Below, piece after piece: positions 9,004 through 17,439 of a stretch of DNA of 64,000 bases; position 1 is the stretch's first letter; each line of letters opens with the position of its first letter. Both the position numbers and the translations under genes were made by a program. The notes under the pieces are model-generated. The model ran no database searches. It was not told the DNA's origin and saw nothing but the letters and a program-made list of their open reading frames with translations. Source of the stretch: Microbulbifer agarilyticus (lineage in GTDB: Bacteria > Pseudomonadota > Gammaproteobacteria > Pseudomonadales > Cellvibrionaceae); NCBI RefSeq assembly GCF_001999945.1, contig NZ_CP019650.1:3091001-3155000 (forward strand), read 5' to 3'.

Positions 9004-9465
9004 ATGCTGGAATGGCTCAATACACATATCGCCTACTGGCACTGGCTGGTGCTGGGCTTATTGCTGGTTACCGCGGAGATTTTTGTTTCCGGGTTTGTTC
9101 TTTTCTGGTTCGGCCTGGCCGCACTGTTTATGGGCGTTCTGCTGATGGCGGTAGGTATGCCAATTACTGCGCAACTGGTGATCTGGGCGGGACTATCCAT
9201 CGCGCTGGTATTTCTCTGGCAAAAATTCATTAAACCCAACTGGAAAGATCGCACCACCTCGGGCATGGCGCTGGAAGCGCTCACCGGTCAGGTGGGCTCG
9301 GTAATCGAGACCAATATTGGCAAAGCCCGTGGACGCCTGCGCTTTCCCGCACCAATTTTGGGCGAGGACGAATGGATGTTTATGAGCACCAGCGAAATTG
9401 CCGTAGGCGAGCGCGTGAAGGTGCTGAATATTTCCGGCAATACGCTGGTTGTCGGCCCACTGTAG
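9004..9465 (+). CDS. NfeD-like membrane protein (YbbK type)
   Basis: 153 residues with an AAGGAGAAGG RBS. Three hydrophobic segments (about 12-35, 38-58, 60-78) are followed by a soluble OB-fold domain of about 65 residues: ALTGQVGSVIE, GRLRFPAPILGEDEW and AVGERVKVLNISGNTLVVGPL. Short NfeD proteins pair with slipin/stomatin proteins, and here the slipin gene follows 66 nt downstream on the same strand. The pair is thought to organise membrane microdomains or protein quality control. Confidence 0.92.
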   Translation: MLEWLNTHIAYWHWLVLGLLLVTAEIFVSGFVLFWFGLAALFMGVLLMAVGMPITAQLVIWAGLSIALVFLWQKFIKPNWKDRTTSGMALEALTGQVGSVIETNIGKARGRLRFPAPILGEDEWMFMSTSEIAVGERVKVLNISGNTLVVGPL

Positions 9466-9531
9466 GCCTGTAGATACAGCACCCGAAAGCACTAAATAAG
9501 AAGCTAACAAGACCTGAATTGGGGAAATTAA

Positions 9532-10377
9532 ATGGAAGGATTATCCGTAGTACTGGCACTGGTTGTGCTGGTAATCATTACCATCGGCATGGGCATCCGC
9601 ATTGTGCCGCAGGGTTCCAAGCACATCGTGCAGCGCCTGGGTAAATACCACAGCACCTTAAACCCGGGCATGAATGTCATCATTCCCTACGTAGACCAGG
9701 TGCCCTACAAGGTAACCACCAAGGATATCGTACTGGATATCCCGTCGCAGGAAGTGATTACCCACGATAACGCCACCATCATTGCCAACGCTGTGGCTTA
9801 CATCAACATCATATCCCCGGAGAAATCGGTATACGGGGTGGAAGATTACGAAATTGCGATCCAGAACCTGGTGCAGACGGCACTGCGTTCCATTGTTGGT
9901 GAGATGTCCCTCGACTCCGCCCTATCCTCCCGCGATTTGATCAAGGCGAAGCTGAAAGAAGCGATCTCCGACGATATTGCCGACTGGGGCATCAACCTCA
10001 AGACGGTTGAGATCCAGGATATCAACCCGTCCGCAACCATGCAGAAGGCGATGGAAGAACAGGCTGCTGCGGAACGCCAGCGCCGGGCAACGGTAACTCG
10101 GGCGGAAGGTGAAAAACAGGCGGCGATCTTGGAAGCCGATGGCCGTCTGGAAGCTTCCAAGCGCGATGCAAAAGCCCAGGTAGTACTGGCCGATGCAAGC
10201 CGCGAGGCCATCGAACGGGTAACCCAGGCCATCGGCGAAAAAGAAATGCCGGTAATGTACTTGTTGGGTGAGCGCTATATCAACGCGCTGGAAGGGCTGT
10301 CGACCTCTGACAATGCCAAGAACATTATCTTCCCGGCCGACCTGCCGAATGCGGTAAAAGGACTGCTTAACCGCTGA
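9532..10377 (+). CDS. qmcA: SPFH/band 7 (slipin) membrane protein, QmcA-like
   Basis: 281 residues. One N-terminal membrane helix (about 3-24) precedes the SPFH domain, which contains VPQGSKHIVQRLGKY, NPGMNVIIPYVDQV and an ITHDNATI...NAVAYINI stretch. A coiled-coil rich in Ala/Glu/Arg follows (about 170-235: EEQAAAERQRRATVTRAEGEKQ). It acts as an oligomeric inner-membrane scaffold. The upstream NfeD-like gene is its usual operon partner. The gene ends just before a long hairpin shared with the convergent acetyltransferase gene. Confidence 0.92.
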   Translation: MEGLSVVLALVVLVIITIGMGIRIVPQGSKHIVQRLGKYHSTLNPGMNVIIPYVDQVPYKVTTKDIVLDIPSQEVITHDNATIIANAVAYINIISPEKSVYGVEDYEIAIQNLVQTALRSIVGEMSLDSALSSRDLIKAKLKEAISDDIADWGINLKTVEIQDINPSATMQKAMEEQAAAERQRRATVTRAEGEKQAAILEADGRLEASKRDAKAQVVLADASREAIERVTQAIGEKEMPVMYLLGERYINALEGLSTSDNAKNIIFPADLPNAVKGLLNR

Positions 10378-10389
10378 TCAACTCGATAT

Positions 10390-10440
10390 GAATCTGGCAG
10401 CGCTAACAGACCCAATCACGGGTTACAGGTAGCGCTGCCA
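10390..10440. terminator. Long hairpin between convergent qmcA and GNAT genes
   Basis: TGGCAGCGCTA (10395-10405) pairs perfectly with TAGCGCTGCCA (10430-10440), and the inner ACCC (10410-10413) pairs with GGGT (10420-10423). The right arm lies within the last codons of the acetyltransferase gene. There is no U-tract on either side, so it may work as a bidirectional transcript-end structure rather than a classic Rho-independent terminator. Confidence 0.5.
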
Positions 10441-10920
10441 GAATTCCGCCTGGCCAAACTCTTCGTCCAGTGCGTAAGGTTTAAACCCACACTTGCGATA
10501 CGCCGCCTGCGCTGGCAAATTTTTCTCCAATACCTCCAAAGTGATCTTGGCACACCCTCGCGCTTTGGCCTCTGCCACCACATGCTCGAACATCTTGGTG
10601 CATATCCCCGCGCCCCGTGCCGACGCGCTCACCACCACATCGTGAATATTAACCAGCGGCTTACACGCGAAGGTGGAAAACCCCATAAAACAATTCGTCA
10701 AACCAACGGCTTCTTCGCCGCGATAGGCCAGGACCGAAAAGGCTCCGGGAAACTCGGTCAAACGCGCCAGCAATTGCTCGTTACAAATTTCTGGCAGCGG
10801 CTCACCCCCACCGCAGGGGTCCAGGGCATATTCATTCAACAAGGCCAGCAAATCAGCGCCTTGCTTGCGATCGCGGTAATCTGCGATCACCGTGACAATC
10901 TCTTTATCGGAACTTCCCAA
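10423..10920 (-). CDS. GNAT-family N-acetyltransferase
   Basis: 165 residues, starting at TTG 10920 with AAGGA 8 nt upstream. The acetyl-CoA binding motif A reads VVVSASARGAGICTKMFEHV (R/Q-x-x-G-x-G/A type), followed by LEVLEKNLPAQAAYRKCGF, which is the typical GNAT C-terminal half. The substrate is unknown. The 3' end forms one arm of the hairpin shared with qmcA. Confidence 0.88.
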   Translation of the reverse strand: MGSSDKEIVTVIADYRDRKQGADLLALLNEYALDPCGGGEPLPEICNEQLLARLTEFPGAFSVLAYRGEEAVGLTNCFMGFSTFACKPLVNIHDVVVSASARGAGICTKMFEHVVAEAKARGCAKITLEVLEKNLPAQAAYRKCGFKPYALDEEFGQAEFWQRYL

Positions 10921-10977
10921 TTCTCAATTCCTTTGCTTTTCACAAGAAATACGCACAAATGTGCATCGAGACAGTAT

Positions 10978-11166
10978 CTACTGCTGCGCCCGACCAGCCT
11001 CCGCCTCGGCCACAAGTTCATTCTGGCGTTCGAAGAAACGGCGGTAATTGCGAATACGCGCGCGCTGCCCCGTGAGCCATTGCACTTTTTTTCGGCGCCG
11101 CGACTGCACCGCATTATGTCGGTTAAAGCGGCGCGGCCGGCGAATTTTGGTACTGCGAAGTCCCAT
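10978..11166 (-). CDS. Small Arg-rich basic protein
   Basis: 62 residues from the ATG at 11166, which has an excellent RBS (AAGGAG with 9-nt spacing). A longer frame reading from 11310 is not supported. About a third of the residues are Arg or Lys, with clusters such as RRPRRFNRHN and SRRRKKVQW, and the C-terminus becomes acidic/Ala-rich. The composition suggests nucleic-acid or ribosome contact, but I recognise no family. It lies just upstream of the acetyltransferase gene on the same strand. Confidence 0.65.
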   Translation of the reverse strand: MGLRSTKIRRPRRFNRHNAVQSRRRKKVQWLTGQRARIRNYRRFFERQNELVAEAEAGRAQQ

Positions 11167-11394
11167 GGCTCGGTCTCCTTGTTGATCTGGTATGCGCGGC
11201 TGGCTAGGGCCTTTGTCTAAAGCCTTTGTCCAAGGCTGTGTCTCATGCGCAAGCTGGCAGGTTAGCAGAAGGCATAAAGCGGCCGCTAGCTGCGCGCTAC
11301 ACAGATGCATCCATGTCTGGAAATTCGACGTATTCCCCAGTGGTTACAATCAGGATATTCTGCCAATTCACCGCAAACCGACGGATTGATTGCC

Positions 11395-12051
11395 TTGTCT
11401 GAACTTCGAGACCTGATCGAAAAGAATCGCAACTGGTCGGAAACCACCCGAGCACAGGCACCGGAATTTTTCCGCGACCTTTCCGCACAGCAGTCTCCCG
11501 ACTACCTGTGGATCGGCTCTGCGGACAGCCGCGTTACGCCCAATCAGATCGTTGGACTGATGCCCGGTGAACTGTTTGTACATCGCAACGTCGCCAACGT
11601 CGTCGCACCTTCCGACCTAAACTGCCTTTCCGTGCTGCAGTACGCGGTGGAAGTTTTGCAGGTGAAGCACATCCTCGTGGTCGGGCACTACGGCTGTGGT
11701 GGGGTCAATGCCGCGCTGGAAGATACCCGTATGGGATTGATCGAAAGTTGGTTGCGACACGTCAAGGATGTGCGCGACAAACACCACACCCTGATCGAGC
11801 TGTTCCCGCAGCACCAGCGTGGAGACCTGCTGTGTGAACTGAACGTGCTGGAACAGGTGATTCACGTGTGCCAGTCGCCGCCGGTACTGGATGCCTGGGA
11901 GCGGGGGCAGAAGGTCGCGGTTCACGGCTGGGTCTATCGCCTCGATAACGGACTGATCAAAGACCTGCAGCTGACCATTGAAAGCCCCGAGCAGGTCAAC
12001 GACATCTACCATCAGGCTCTCACCGGCATCGCCCAGCGCGATAAAGACTAA
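11395..12051 (+). CDS. can: Beta-class carbonic anhydrase-like protein with Ser at the first zinc-ligand position
   Basis: 218 residues if started at TTG 11395. From there MSELRDLIEKNRNWS aligns with the N-terminus of E. coli Can and the length matches (about 220). An ATG at 11305 has no RBS. The protein is Can-like throughout (PGELFVHRNVANVV, NCLSVLQYAVEVL, GHYGCGGV, LCELNVLEQV, KVAVHGWVYRLDNG). Can hydrates CO2 to bicarbonate using zinc held by Cys, Asp, His and Cys. The normal CxDSR motif reads SADSR here (TCT at 11518-11520), so the first ligand Cys is Ser. The Asp and the His/Cys of GHYGC remain. Activity is therefore uncertain. Confidence 0.85.
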   Translation: MSELRDLIEKNRNWSETTRAQAPEFFRDLSAQQSPDYLWIGSADSRVTPNQIVGLMPGELFVHRNVANVVAPSDLNCLSVLQYAVEVLQVKHILVVGHYGCGGVNAALEDTRMGLIESWLRHVKDVRDKHHTLIELFPQHQRGDLLCELNVLEQVIHVCQSPPVLDAWERGQKVAVHGWVYRLDNGLIKDLQLTIESPEQVNDIYHQALTGIAQRDKD

Positions 12052-12176
12052 AGCACTCCGCCAACACCGGTTCCGCTTCCTTAACTTTCCCCGCGTTTTT
12101 CCCTACACTCCTCTGCCACGAAAGTCTGACCAGTGCTTGGTCACCTTAATGAATAAAGCAGTTTCCAGGGGTAACC

Positions 12177-13847
12177 ATGTCCAACTTCCGCGTGTGGGAA
12201 TGCCAGATTTGTGGCTGGATTTACGACGAGGCCAAAGGCTCACCAGATGACGGCATCCCACCGGGTACCCGCTGGGAAGACGTGCCCGACGACTGGGCCT
12301 GCCCGGAGTGCGGCGCCAGCAAAGATGAATTCGAAATGTTGGCCGTGGTTGCCAATGCGCCCACCCAGCAACCCGAAGTGAGCACCGCCCCTCAGGCAGC
12401 CGCTACTCCCGCACCGGCTGCCTCAGCACAGACCTCCGCCAACCGCATCTGGGAATGCATGGTATGCGGCTGGATCTACGACGAATCCAAAGGCGCGCCG
12501 GAAGAGGGCATTGCTCCCGGCACCCGCTGGGAAGACATCCCCGATGACTGGACCTGCCCCGAATGCGGTGTGGGCAAAGAAGATTTCGATATGGTGCTGG
12601 TTAGCCAGCCCGAGCCGGAAGCATTCCCGGCGGCACAGGCAGAAGCCGCACCCGTGGAGCTGGACGACACCCTGCCACTGGTGATTATTGGCACCGGCCT
12701 CGCCGGCTACCACCTGGCAAAAGAGTTCCGTAAGCTGGACCAGCGCACCCCGCTGACCCTGATCACTGGCGACGACGGCACCTTCTATTCCAAGCCACTG
12801 CTGTCCGCTTCCCTCGCCCACGGCAAGACCCCGCAACAACTGGCGACCGCCAGCGCCGAAGACATGGCGCGGGAACTGAACGCGGAGATCCTGGTGCACA
12901 CCCACGTCACCAACCTGGATCGCGATGCCAAACTGCTGTCGCTGGTTTCCGACGGCGGTATCAGCGCCGAGCTGCCTTATGGCCGCCTGGTGTTCGCCAC
13001 CGGTGCCAACTGCACGCCGCTACCGCCGATGGAAGGCAACGGCATGTCGCGCCTGTTCCGCGTCAATAATCTTTCCGACTATCACCGCTTCCGCACCGCA
13101 CTGGCCAACCGCAAGCGCGTATTGCTAATCGGTGCAGGCCTGATTGGCTGTGAATTCGCCAACGACCTGATTCAGGCGGGCTACTCGGTGGGTGTGGTGG
13201 ATGTACAGGCATGGCCACTGGCCACCCTGCTGCCAGAAGCTGCGGGCCGCGATATCCAGAATGCGCTTGAGCAGGCGGGCGTGCGCTTCCATTTCGGCGC
13301 CGGCGTCACCAAGCTCGAGCAACATGCTGGCGGTATTCGCGCGCAACTGGCCGACGGCAGCGTCATCGAAGCGGACCTGGCACTGGCCGCCCTCGGCCTC
13401 AAGCCCAACGTTGGACTGGCGGAAAGCGCAGGACTCGCCATCAAACGCGGGATCGTCACTAATCGCGCGCTGCAAACCAGCGACGCGGATATCTTCGCGC
13501 TCGGCGACTGCGCCGAAGTCGATGGCCATAATCTGTTCTTTGTTGCCCCCCTAACCCAGAGTGCACGCGCCCTGGCACAAACTCTTGCCGGCACCAGCGC
13601 CGAAGTGCAGTACGGCACTTTGCCAGTCGCGGTGAAAACCACCCTGCGCCCCACGGTAGTGTGCCCGCCGCGTGCCGGCAGCTTTGTCGAAGGCACCGCG
13701 GACTGGAAGGTCACCAAACTCGAAGACGGTATCGTCGCAGAATTCCTGAGCAACGATGGCCAACTGCTCGGTTTCGCCCTCACCGGCAGCGGTATCGCCC
13801 AGCGCGACAGCCTGAGCAAGCGCTGCCCGCCTCTGATGGAACCCTGA
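12177..13847 (+). CDS. Fusion of two rubredoxins and a rubredoxin reductase
   Basis: 556 residues. Two rubredoxin domains lie at 1-55 (Cys9, Cys12, Cys42, Cys45) and 91-142 (Cys94, Cys97, Cys127, Cys130), each with CxxCGWIYDE...CPECG. An Ala/Pro/Gln linker joins them. From about residue 167 comes a pyridine-nucleotide disulfide reductase-type flavoprotein with a FAD motif ([14 protein letters not shown]), a central NAD(P)H motif ([13 protein letters not shown]) and a C-terminal FAD-binding FALGDCAEV. In alkane hydroxylation and oxygen or superoxide detoxification these parts are usually separate proteins. Here electrons could pass from NAD(P)H to FAD to either rubredoxin within one chain. No alkane hydroxylase gene is in the window. 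Confidence 0.93.
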   Translation: MSNFRVWECQICGWIYDEAKGSPDDGIPPGTRWEDVPDDWACPECGASKDEFEMLAVVANAPTQQPEVSTAPQAAATPAPAASAQTSANRIWECMVCGWIYDESKGAPEEGIAPGTRWEDIPDDWTCPECGVGKEDFDMVLVSQPEPEAFPAAQAEAAPVELDDTLPLVIIGTGLAGYHLAKEFRKLDQRTPLTLITGDDGTFYSKPLLSASLAHGKTPQQLATASAEDMARELNAEILVHTHVTNLDRDAKLLSLVSDGGISAELPYGRLVFATGANCTPLPPMEGNGMSRLFRVNNLSDYHRFRTALANRKRVLLIGAGLIGCEFANDLIQAGYSVGVVDVQAWPLATLLPEAAGRDIQNALEQAGVRFHFGAGVTKLEQHAGGIRAQLADGSVIEADLALAALGLKPNVGLAESAGLAIKRGIVTNRALQTSDADIFALGDCAEVDGHNLFFVAPLTQSARALAQTLAGTSAEVQYGTLPVAVKTTLRPTVVCPPRAGSFVEGTADWKVTKLEDGIVAEFLSNDGQLLGFALTGSGIAQRDSLSKRCPPLMEP

Positions 13848-13957
13848 TCGCCGCGCACCTGCGGCTCCAGTGGCCAACGAAAGAAAATCACGCATCGGCG
13901 GCACTTTTCCCGTAGAATGGCCGCCCGCACATTTTTTGTACACAATTTAAACGAAGT

Positions 13958-14503
13958 ATGACGGCATCCACCCAACCCACCCCCTCCGGGGAAACAGCAA
14001 ATCCTGCCGCAGACGCACAGGCCAAGGCTGAGCGTGCCCGCGCCCTGCGCGATACCCTCGGGCAGTTCGCCACCGGCGTGACCGTGGTCACTGCATTGAA
14101 TGCGCAGGGGGAGCCGGTCGGCATGACCGTCAACAGCTTTAACTCCGTGTCCCTGGACCCTGCGTTGATCCTGTGGAGCATCGACCGCGGTTGCATGAGC
14201 TACCCGGCCTACACCGAAGGTGAGTACTTCGCAGTACACGTATTGAAAGGCGACCAGCAAAACGTATCCAACCTGTTTGCCGGCCGCGGTGCCGACAAGT
14301 TTGGTCAGGTGAAATGGCACAAGGGCGCCAATGGCGTGCCGCAGCTAGATGACTGCGCAGCCACCTTCCAATGCCGCCGCGTGCAGAATATCGAGGGTGG
14401 CGACCACACCATCCTGCTGGGTGAAGTGGTGGAGTTTTCCGCCGCGGGCGGCGAGCCACTGGTCTTCCATTGCGGTCAATACCGGGCACTTGCCGGCCAG
14501 TAA
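13958..14503 (+). CDS. Flavin reductase-like (FMN-binding split barrel) protein
   Basis: 181 residues. A 25-residue Thr/Pro/Ala-rich leader precedes the flavin_reduct domain: RDTLGQFATGVTVVTA, GMTVNSFNSVSLDPALILWSI, FAVHVLKGDQQNVSNLFA, GGDHTILLGEVVEF and a final FHCGQYRAL. Such proteins reduce FMN with NAD(P)H for a partner oxygenase (HpaC type) or bind FMN alone. It lies 110 nt downstream of the rubredoxin/reductase fusion on the same strand, so a shared redox role is possible but unproven. Confidence 0.88.
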   Translation: MTASTQPTPSGETANPAADAQAKAERARALRDTLGQFATGVTVVTALNAQGEPVGMTVNSFNSVSLDPALILWSIDRGCMSYPAYTEGEYFAVHVLKGDQQNVSNLFAGRGADKFGQVKWHKGANGVPQLDDCAATFQCRRVQNIEGGDHTILLGEVVEFSAAGGEPLVFHCGQYRALAGQ

Positions 14504-14743
14504 GCTGGCCGCTCCTCTCAGGGCGCTTCGCGGCGCCCGCTTTCCTCCTCCCCCCCTCGCAAAACTTCGACATAAGCCCTTCCGAACCACCGTAAAGCCG
14601 TTCAGTTATAAACGCGCCTTCGTGTTTCGTTAAATGATCTAAAAAATTCCGGCACTTTCTACCCTGCGTATTTGTGACGCTGTCACCTCGTGGTCATACT
14701 TCTGGTACACCCTTGGGAGACCTCCGCCATCGTGGACGTCGAG

Positions 14744-15511
14744 ATGCGAACCAGCGACACTCTCTTTTGCTTTGCTCACCGTGGCTACCCCAAGCGCGCC
14801 ACGGAAAATACCTTGCAGGCCATCACTCACGCACTGGAGTTCGATATCGACGGTGTGGAAATTGATGTGTGGAATGTGGGGGGAGAACTGATCGTCAAAC
14901 ACGACCGTCGTCTGGGACGCCTGCTCGCGGGCCAGGAGCTACTGACAGATATGGCCCCCGCCGCGCTGCGCAAAATGCTGTTGCCGGGCGGTGAAAAGGT
15001 GCCCACCCTGCGGGAAGTACTGGAGCTGATCGGCAACAACGTGCAACTCAATATCGAACTCAAGGGCCCCAACTGCGCAGCGCTGGCGGCAAAAGAGCTG
15101 GAAGCCTACGTTCACGATAATGGCGCAAGTTACGAGCAATACATCCTGTCATCTTTCGACCACCGCCAGGTTTATCAATGCCTGCAGTTGATTCCACAGG
15201 TACGCAGAGGCGTACTCATTGATGGCGTGCCGCTGGACCTGGCCGCCTGCGCCGAACCGCTGGAAGCCTATTCACTGCACCACAGCCTCAACTTTGTCTG
15301 CCCCGAGATTATCGCCGACGGGCACAAACGCGGCCTGAAAAGCTACGTATTTACCGTAAACCATCCACACGACCTGAACCTGGTCGCCGCTATGGGCGCC
15401 GACGGCGTATTTACCGATGAACCTCAGCTGATCATGGATTACAACGCCACCAAAACCGCGGAGCTGGTGGCCCAGCAGCTACAGACCTCCAGCGGCGTAA
15501 AGGCCCAGTAA
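14744..15511 (+). CDS. Glycerophosphodiester phosphodiesterase
   Basis: 255 residues from ATG 14744. A GTG at 14732 is an alternative with a better-placed GGGAG. The GDPD signature is clear: AHRGYPKRATENT (catalytic His and Asn/Glu), then VEIDVWNVGGELIVKHD with the metal-binding Glu-x-Asp and second His, and NIELKG. The C-terminal barrel strands include YVFTVNHP and GADGVFTDEP. The enzyme splits glycerophosphodiesters into glycerol-3-phosphate and an alcohol. There is no signal peptide, so it is cytoplasmic, of UgpQ type. Confidence 0.88.
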   Translation: MRTSDTLFCFAHRGYPKRATENTLQAITHALEFDIDGVEIDVWNVGGELIVKHDRRLGRLLAGQELLTDMAPAALRKMLLPGGEKVPTLREVLELIGNNVQLNIELKGPNCAALAAKELEAYVHDNGASYEQYILSSFDHRQVYQCLQLIPQVRRGVLIDGVPLDLAACAEPLEAYSLHHSLNFVCPEIIADGHKRGLKSYVFTVNHPHDLNLVAAMGADGVFTDEPQLIMDYNATKTAELVAQQLQTSSGVKAQ

Positions 15512-15562
15512 GCACTGGCGAGCACGCCAATAGCCGTCCCCACCAGCCATGTTTCCACCTAT

Positions 15563-16228
15563 TTACTGCCCACGGTTATCCAGCATATTCAGCAACTGCT
15601 CGACACTGGGGCGCGTTTTGTAGTCTTTGGACACATGGGCCCACTCCACGGTACCCGCCTTATCCAGCAGGAAGATACCGGGGGCCGCGATTTTGTGGTG
15701 ATCCCGCCCGGACCAATCCTCCAGCACAATGCCATAGGTCTTGTACTTCTCGGCGGTGGCATCATCGATCTCGATAATTACATCAAACGCCTCATGCGCC
15801 TTCAGGTCTGGATCGGACAGCACCGGGAAGGGAATCTCATAAGTTGCCTTGGCCATGGCACTGGCGTCCGGCTTATCCACACTCACCAGCACCGGGGTAA
15901 CGCCGCGTTTCTCGAATTCCGGCCAGGCCTCCGCCAGCTGGCGAATCTGCACGTTGCAGTATGGGCACCAGCCACCCCGGTAAAAGATCACCAGCAGCGG
16001 TGCCTTGTCTTTTGCCAGAGCCTCCAGGGATACAGGGCTACCCTTATGGTCGAGCACACTGAAATCGGCCACCTTTGCACCCGGCTTCACGCCTGAGTCC
16101 GCAGTGCCAAAAGCCGCTTCGTCGGTGACCGACAGCTCCGGAAGCCGCTCCGGCAACTTGATATCCTGCGCCTGAGCGAGCCCAGACAGGCAGGCCAGCA
16201 GACCGGCCAGATAAACAAAACGTTTCAT
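15563..16228 (-). CDS. Periplasmic peroxiredoxin-like (AhpC/TSA) protein
   Basis: 221 residues from the ATG at 16228, with AAGGAG 7 nt upstream. A signal peptide (KRFVYLAGLLACLSGLAQAQ) directs export. The thioredoxin-fold domain has GAKVADFSVLDHKG, then FYRGGWCPYCNVQIRQL with a CPYC pair in the peroxidatic position, and IPFPVLSDPDLKAHEAF. It probably reduces peroxides or a partner thiol in the periplasm; the reductant is unknown. It is divergent from the DUF333 lipoprotein gene, the two start codons being 42 nt apart. Confidence 0.85.
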   Translation of the reverse strand: MKRFVYLAGLLACLSGLAQAQDIKLPERLPELSVTDEAAFGTADSGVKPGAKVADFSVLDHKGSPVSLEALAKDKAPLLVIFYRGGWCPYCNVQIRQLAEAWPEFEKRGVTPVLVSVDKPDASAMAKATYEIPFPVLSDPDLKAHEAFDVIIEIDDATAEKYKTYGIVLEDWSGRDHHKIAAPGIFLLDKAGTVEWAHVSKDYKTRPSVEQLLNMLDNRGQ

Positions 16229-16269
16229 CAAAACTCCTTGATTACATTTATGACAGGTGAAAACGGAAC

Positions 16270-16590
16270 ATGCGCCCAACATTGATACACACAACCCCAG
16301 ATGTACGCCGTGTACTTATCAGCACTGTACTGTACCCAATACTCCTGATTGCCGCACTTCCGCTACTCAGCGCCTGCAGCGACCGGCAAGGCAATGAGGG
16401 CAAAGCAGTACTCGATAAGAGCAATCCAGCCGCGGAACACTGCGCCAAAATCGGCGGTAGGCCGGGGACCTATACGCAGCCCACTGGCGATCAGGTCAGT
16501 ACCTGTACGATACCCGACGGGCGCGAGTGTGATGCATGGAAGTTAATGCGGGAAAAACAGTGCGAAGTAATTGAGCGGCAAAACCCGTAA
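16270..16590 (+). CDS. DUF333-type small lipoprotein
   Basis: 106 residues. An N-terminal hydrophobic segment ends in a lipobox (LPLLSAC, cysteine about residue 36), followed by a short Asp/Asn-rich linker. The C-terminal domain (NPAAEHCAKIGGRPGTYTQP...STCTIPDGRECDAWKLMRE) is the cysteine-containing DUF333 motif of small proteins often annotated as putative haemolysins, a label without firm support. No function is established. Confidence 0.85.
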   Translation: MRPTLIHTTPDVRRVLISTVLYPILLIAALPLLSACSDRQGNEGKAVLDKSNPAAEHCAKIGGRPGTYTQPTGDQVSTCTIPDGRECDAWKLMREKQCEVIERQNP

Positions 16591-16658
16591 ACTGCGAGCC
16601 AATTGAATAGCGAATTGCCGTTTCGTCAACGCGCGAACCGGCAGAAGTGAGAGAAAAA

Positions 16659-17057
16659 ATGAGCAACGATCACCTGCAAAGCGTATTGGCACAGACCGCC
16701 GAGGAACGTTTTGAATATTTTCTAGATGCCGTGGGTGAAGAGCGAGAGATCTGGATTCTAATCAACAGTGACGAGCACTTCCTGAAACTGCACGGTGAAG
16801 AAGACGGCGGCTTCGAATACCTGCCAATCTGGCCAAGCAGTGATTTCGCCGAGCACTATTCCCAAAACTGTGCCGAAGACAGCAACGAACTCACGCCCAA
16901 GAGCATTCCCCTGCCCCAGTTCCTAAACCGCTGGCTACCAGGCCTGAACAAAGATGGTATCGAAGTCGGCGTCTTTCCCGGCGCCGACAACAGCGTATGG
17001 ATCAGCGAGCCAAAGGATCTGGAGCAGGACCTGCGCGACGAACTGGCTCGTTTCTGA
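16659..17057 (+). CDS. DUF2750 family protein
   Basis: 132 residues from ATG 16659, preceded by GAGAG. A GTG four codons earlier is an alternative. The features EERFEYFLDAVGEEREIWIL, YLPIWPSSDFAEHY and FLNRWLPGL...VGVFPGADNSVWI match the DUF2750 pattern as I know it. It is a small, acidic, soluble protein with no known activity, convergent with the small coiled-coil gene downstream. Confidence 0.8.
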   Translation: MSNDHLQSVLAQTAEERFEYFLDAVGEEREIWILINSDEHFLKLHGEEDGGFEYLPIWPSSDFAEHYSQNCAEDSNELTPKSIPLPQFLNRWLPGLNKDGIEVGVFPGADNSVWISEPKDLEQDLRDELARF

Positions 17058-17108
17058 CCGGACAGACTAGTTTCCAACATCCCCTAAACAGGGCGCGACC
17101 CAAGCGCC

Positions 17109-17357
17109 TCAGTGGGAGCGATAATTCCTGGCCTGCGTATACAGCTGGTCTTTAAGTCGCGCCCGCTTTGTTTTCAACTCTCTGAAGTGGTGGTCATCCG
17201 TCGCCACCCCACGCTCTTCTAGGCCACGGATAGCCTTATCGAGCTTGTGGTAGTCGTCGTGGTCGTTCTTGTATTGGATGCTGTCCTGGACAAGATGGCG
17301 GATGCTATCGGCAAGATCCGGGAATTCGGTTTCGAGGACGTGAGAGGGGATAGTCAT
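17109..17357 (-). CDS. DUF465/YdcH-like small coiled-coil protein
   Basis: 82 residues with an AGGAG RBS. The segment FPDLADSIRHLVQDS, then YHKLDKAIRGLEERG...LKTKRARLKDQLY is the antiparallel helical-hairpin pattern of the DUF465 (YdcH) family, usually 60-85 residues long. The function is not known. It is the last gene before the tfpO/pilA locus. Confidence 0.82.
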   Translation of the reverse strand: MTIPSHVLETEFPDLADSIRHLVQDSIQYKNDHDDYHKLDKAIRGLEERGVATDDHHFRELKTKRARLKDQLYTQARNYRSH

Positions 17358-17439
17358 TAAAAAAGCTCCTCATTTGTATTTGGTTACTAATATATTAATG
17401 TCGAGAACACACTCACACGATCCCCGCTTCTAATACTAG

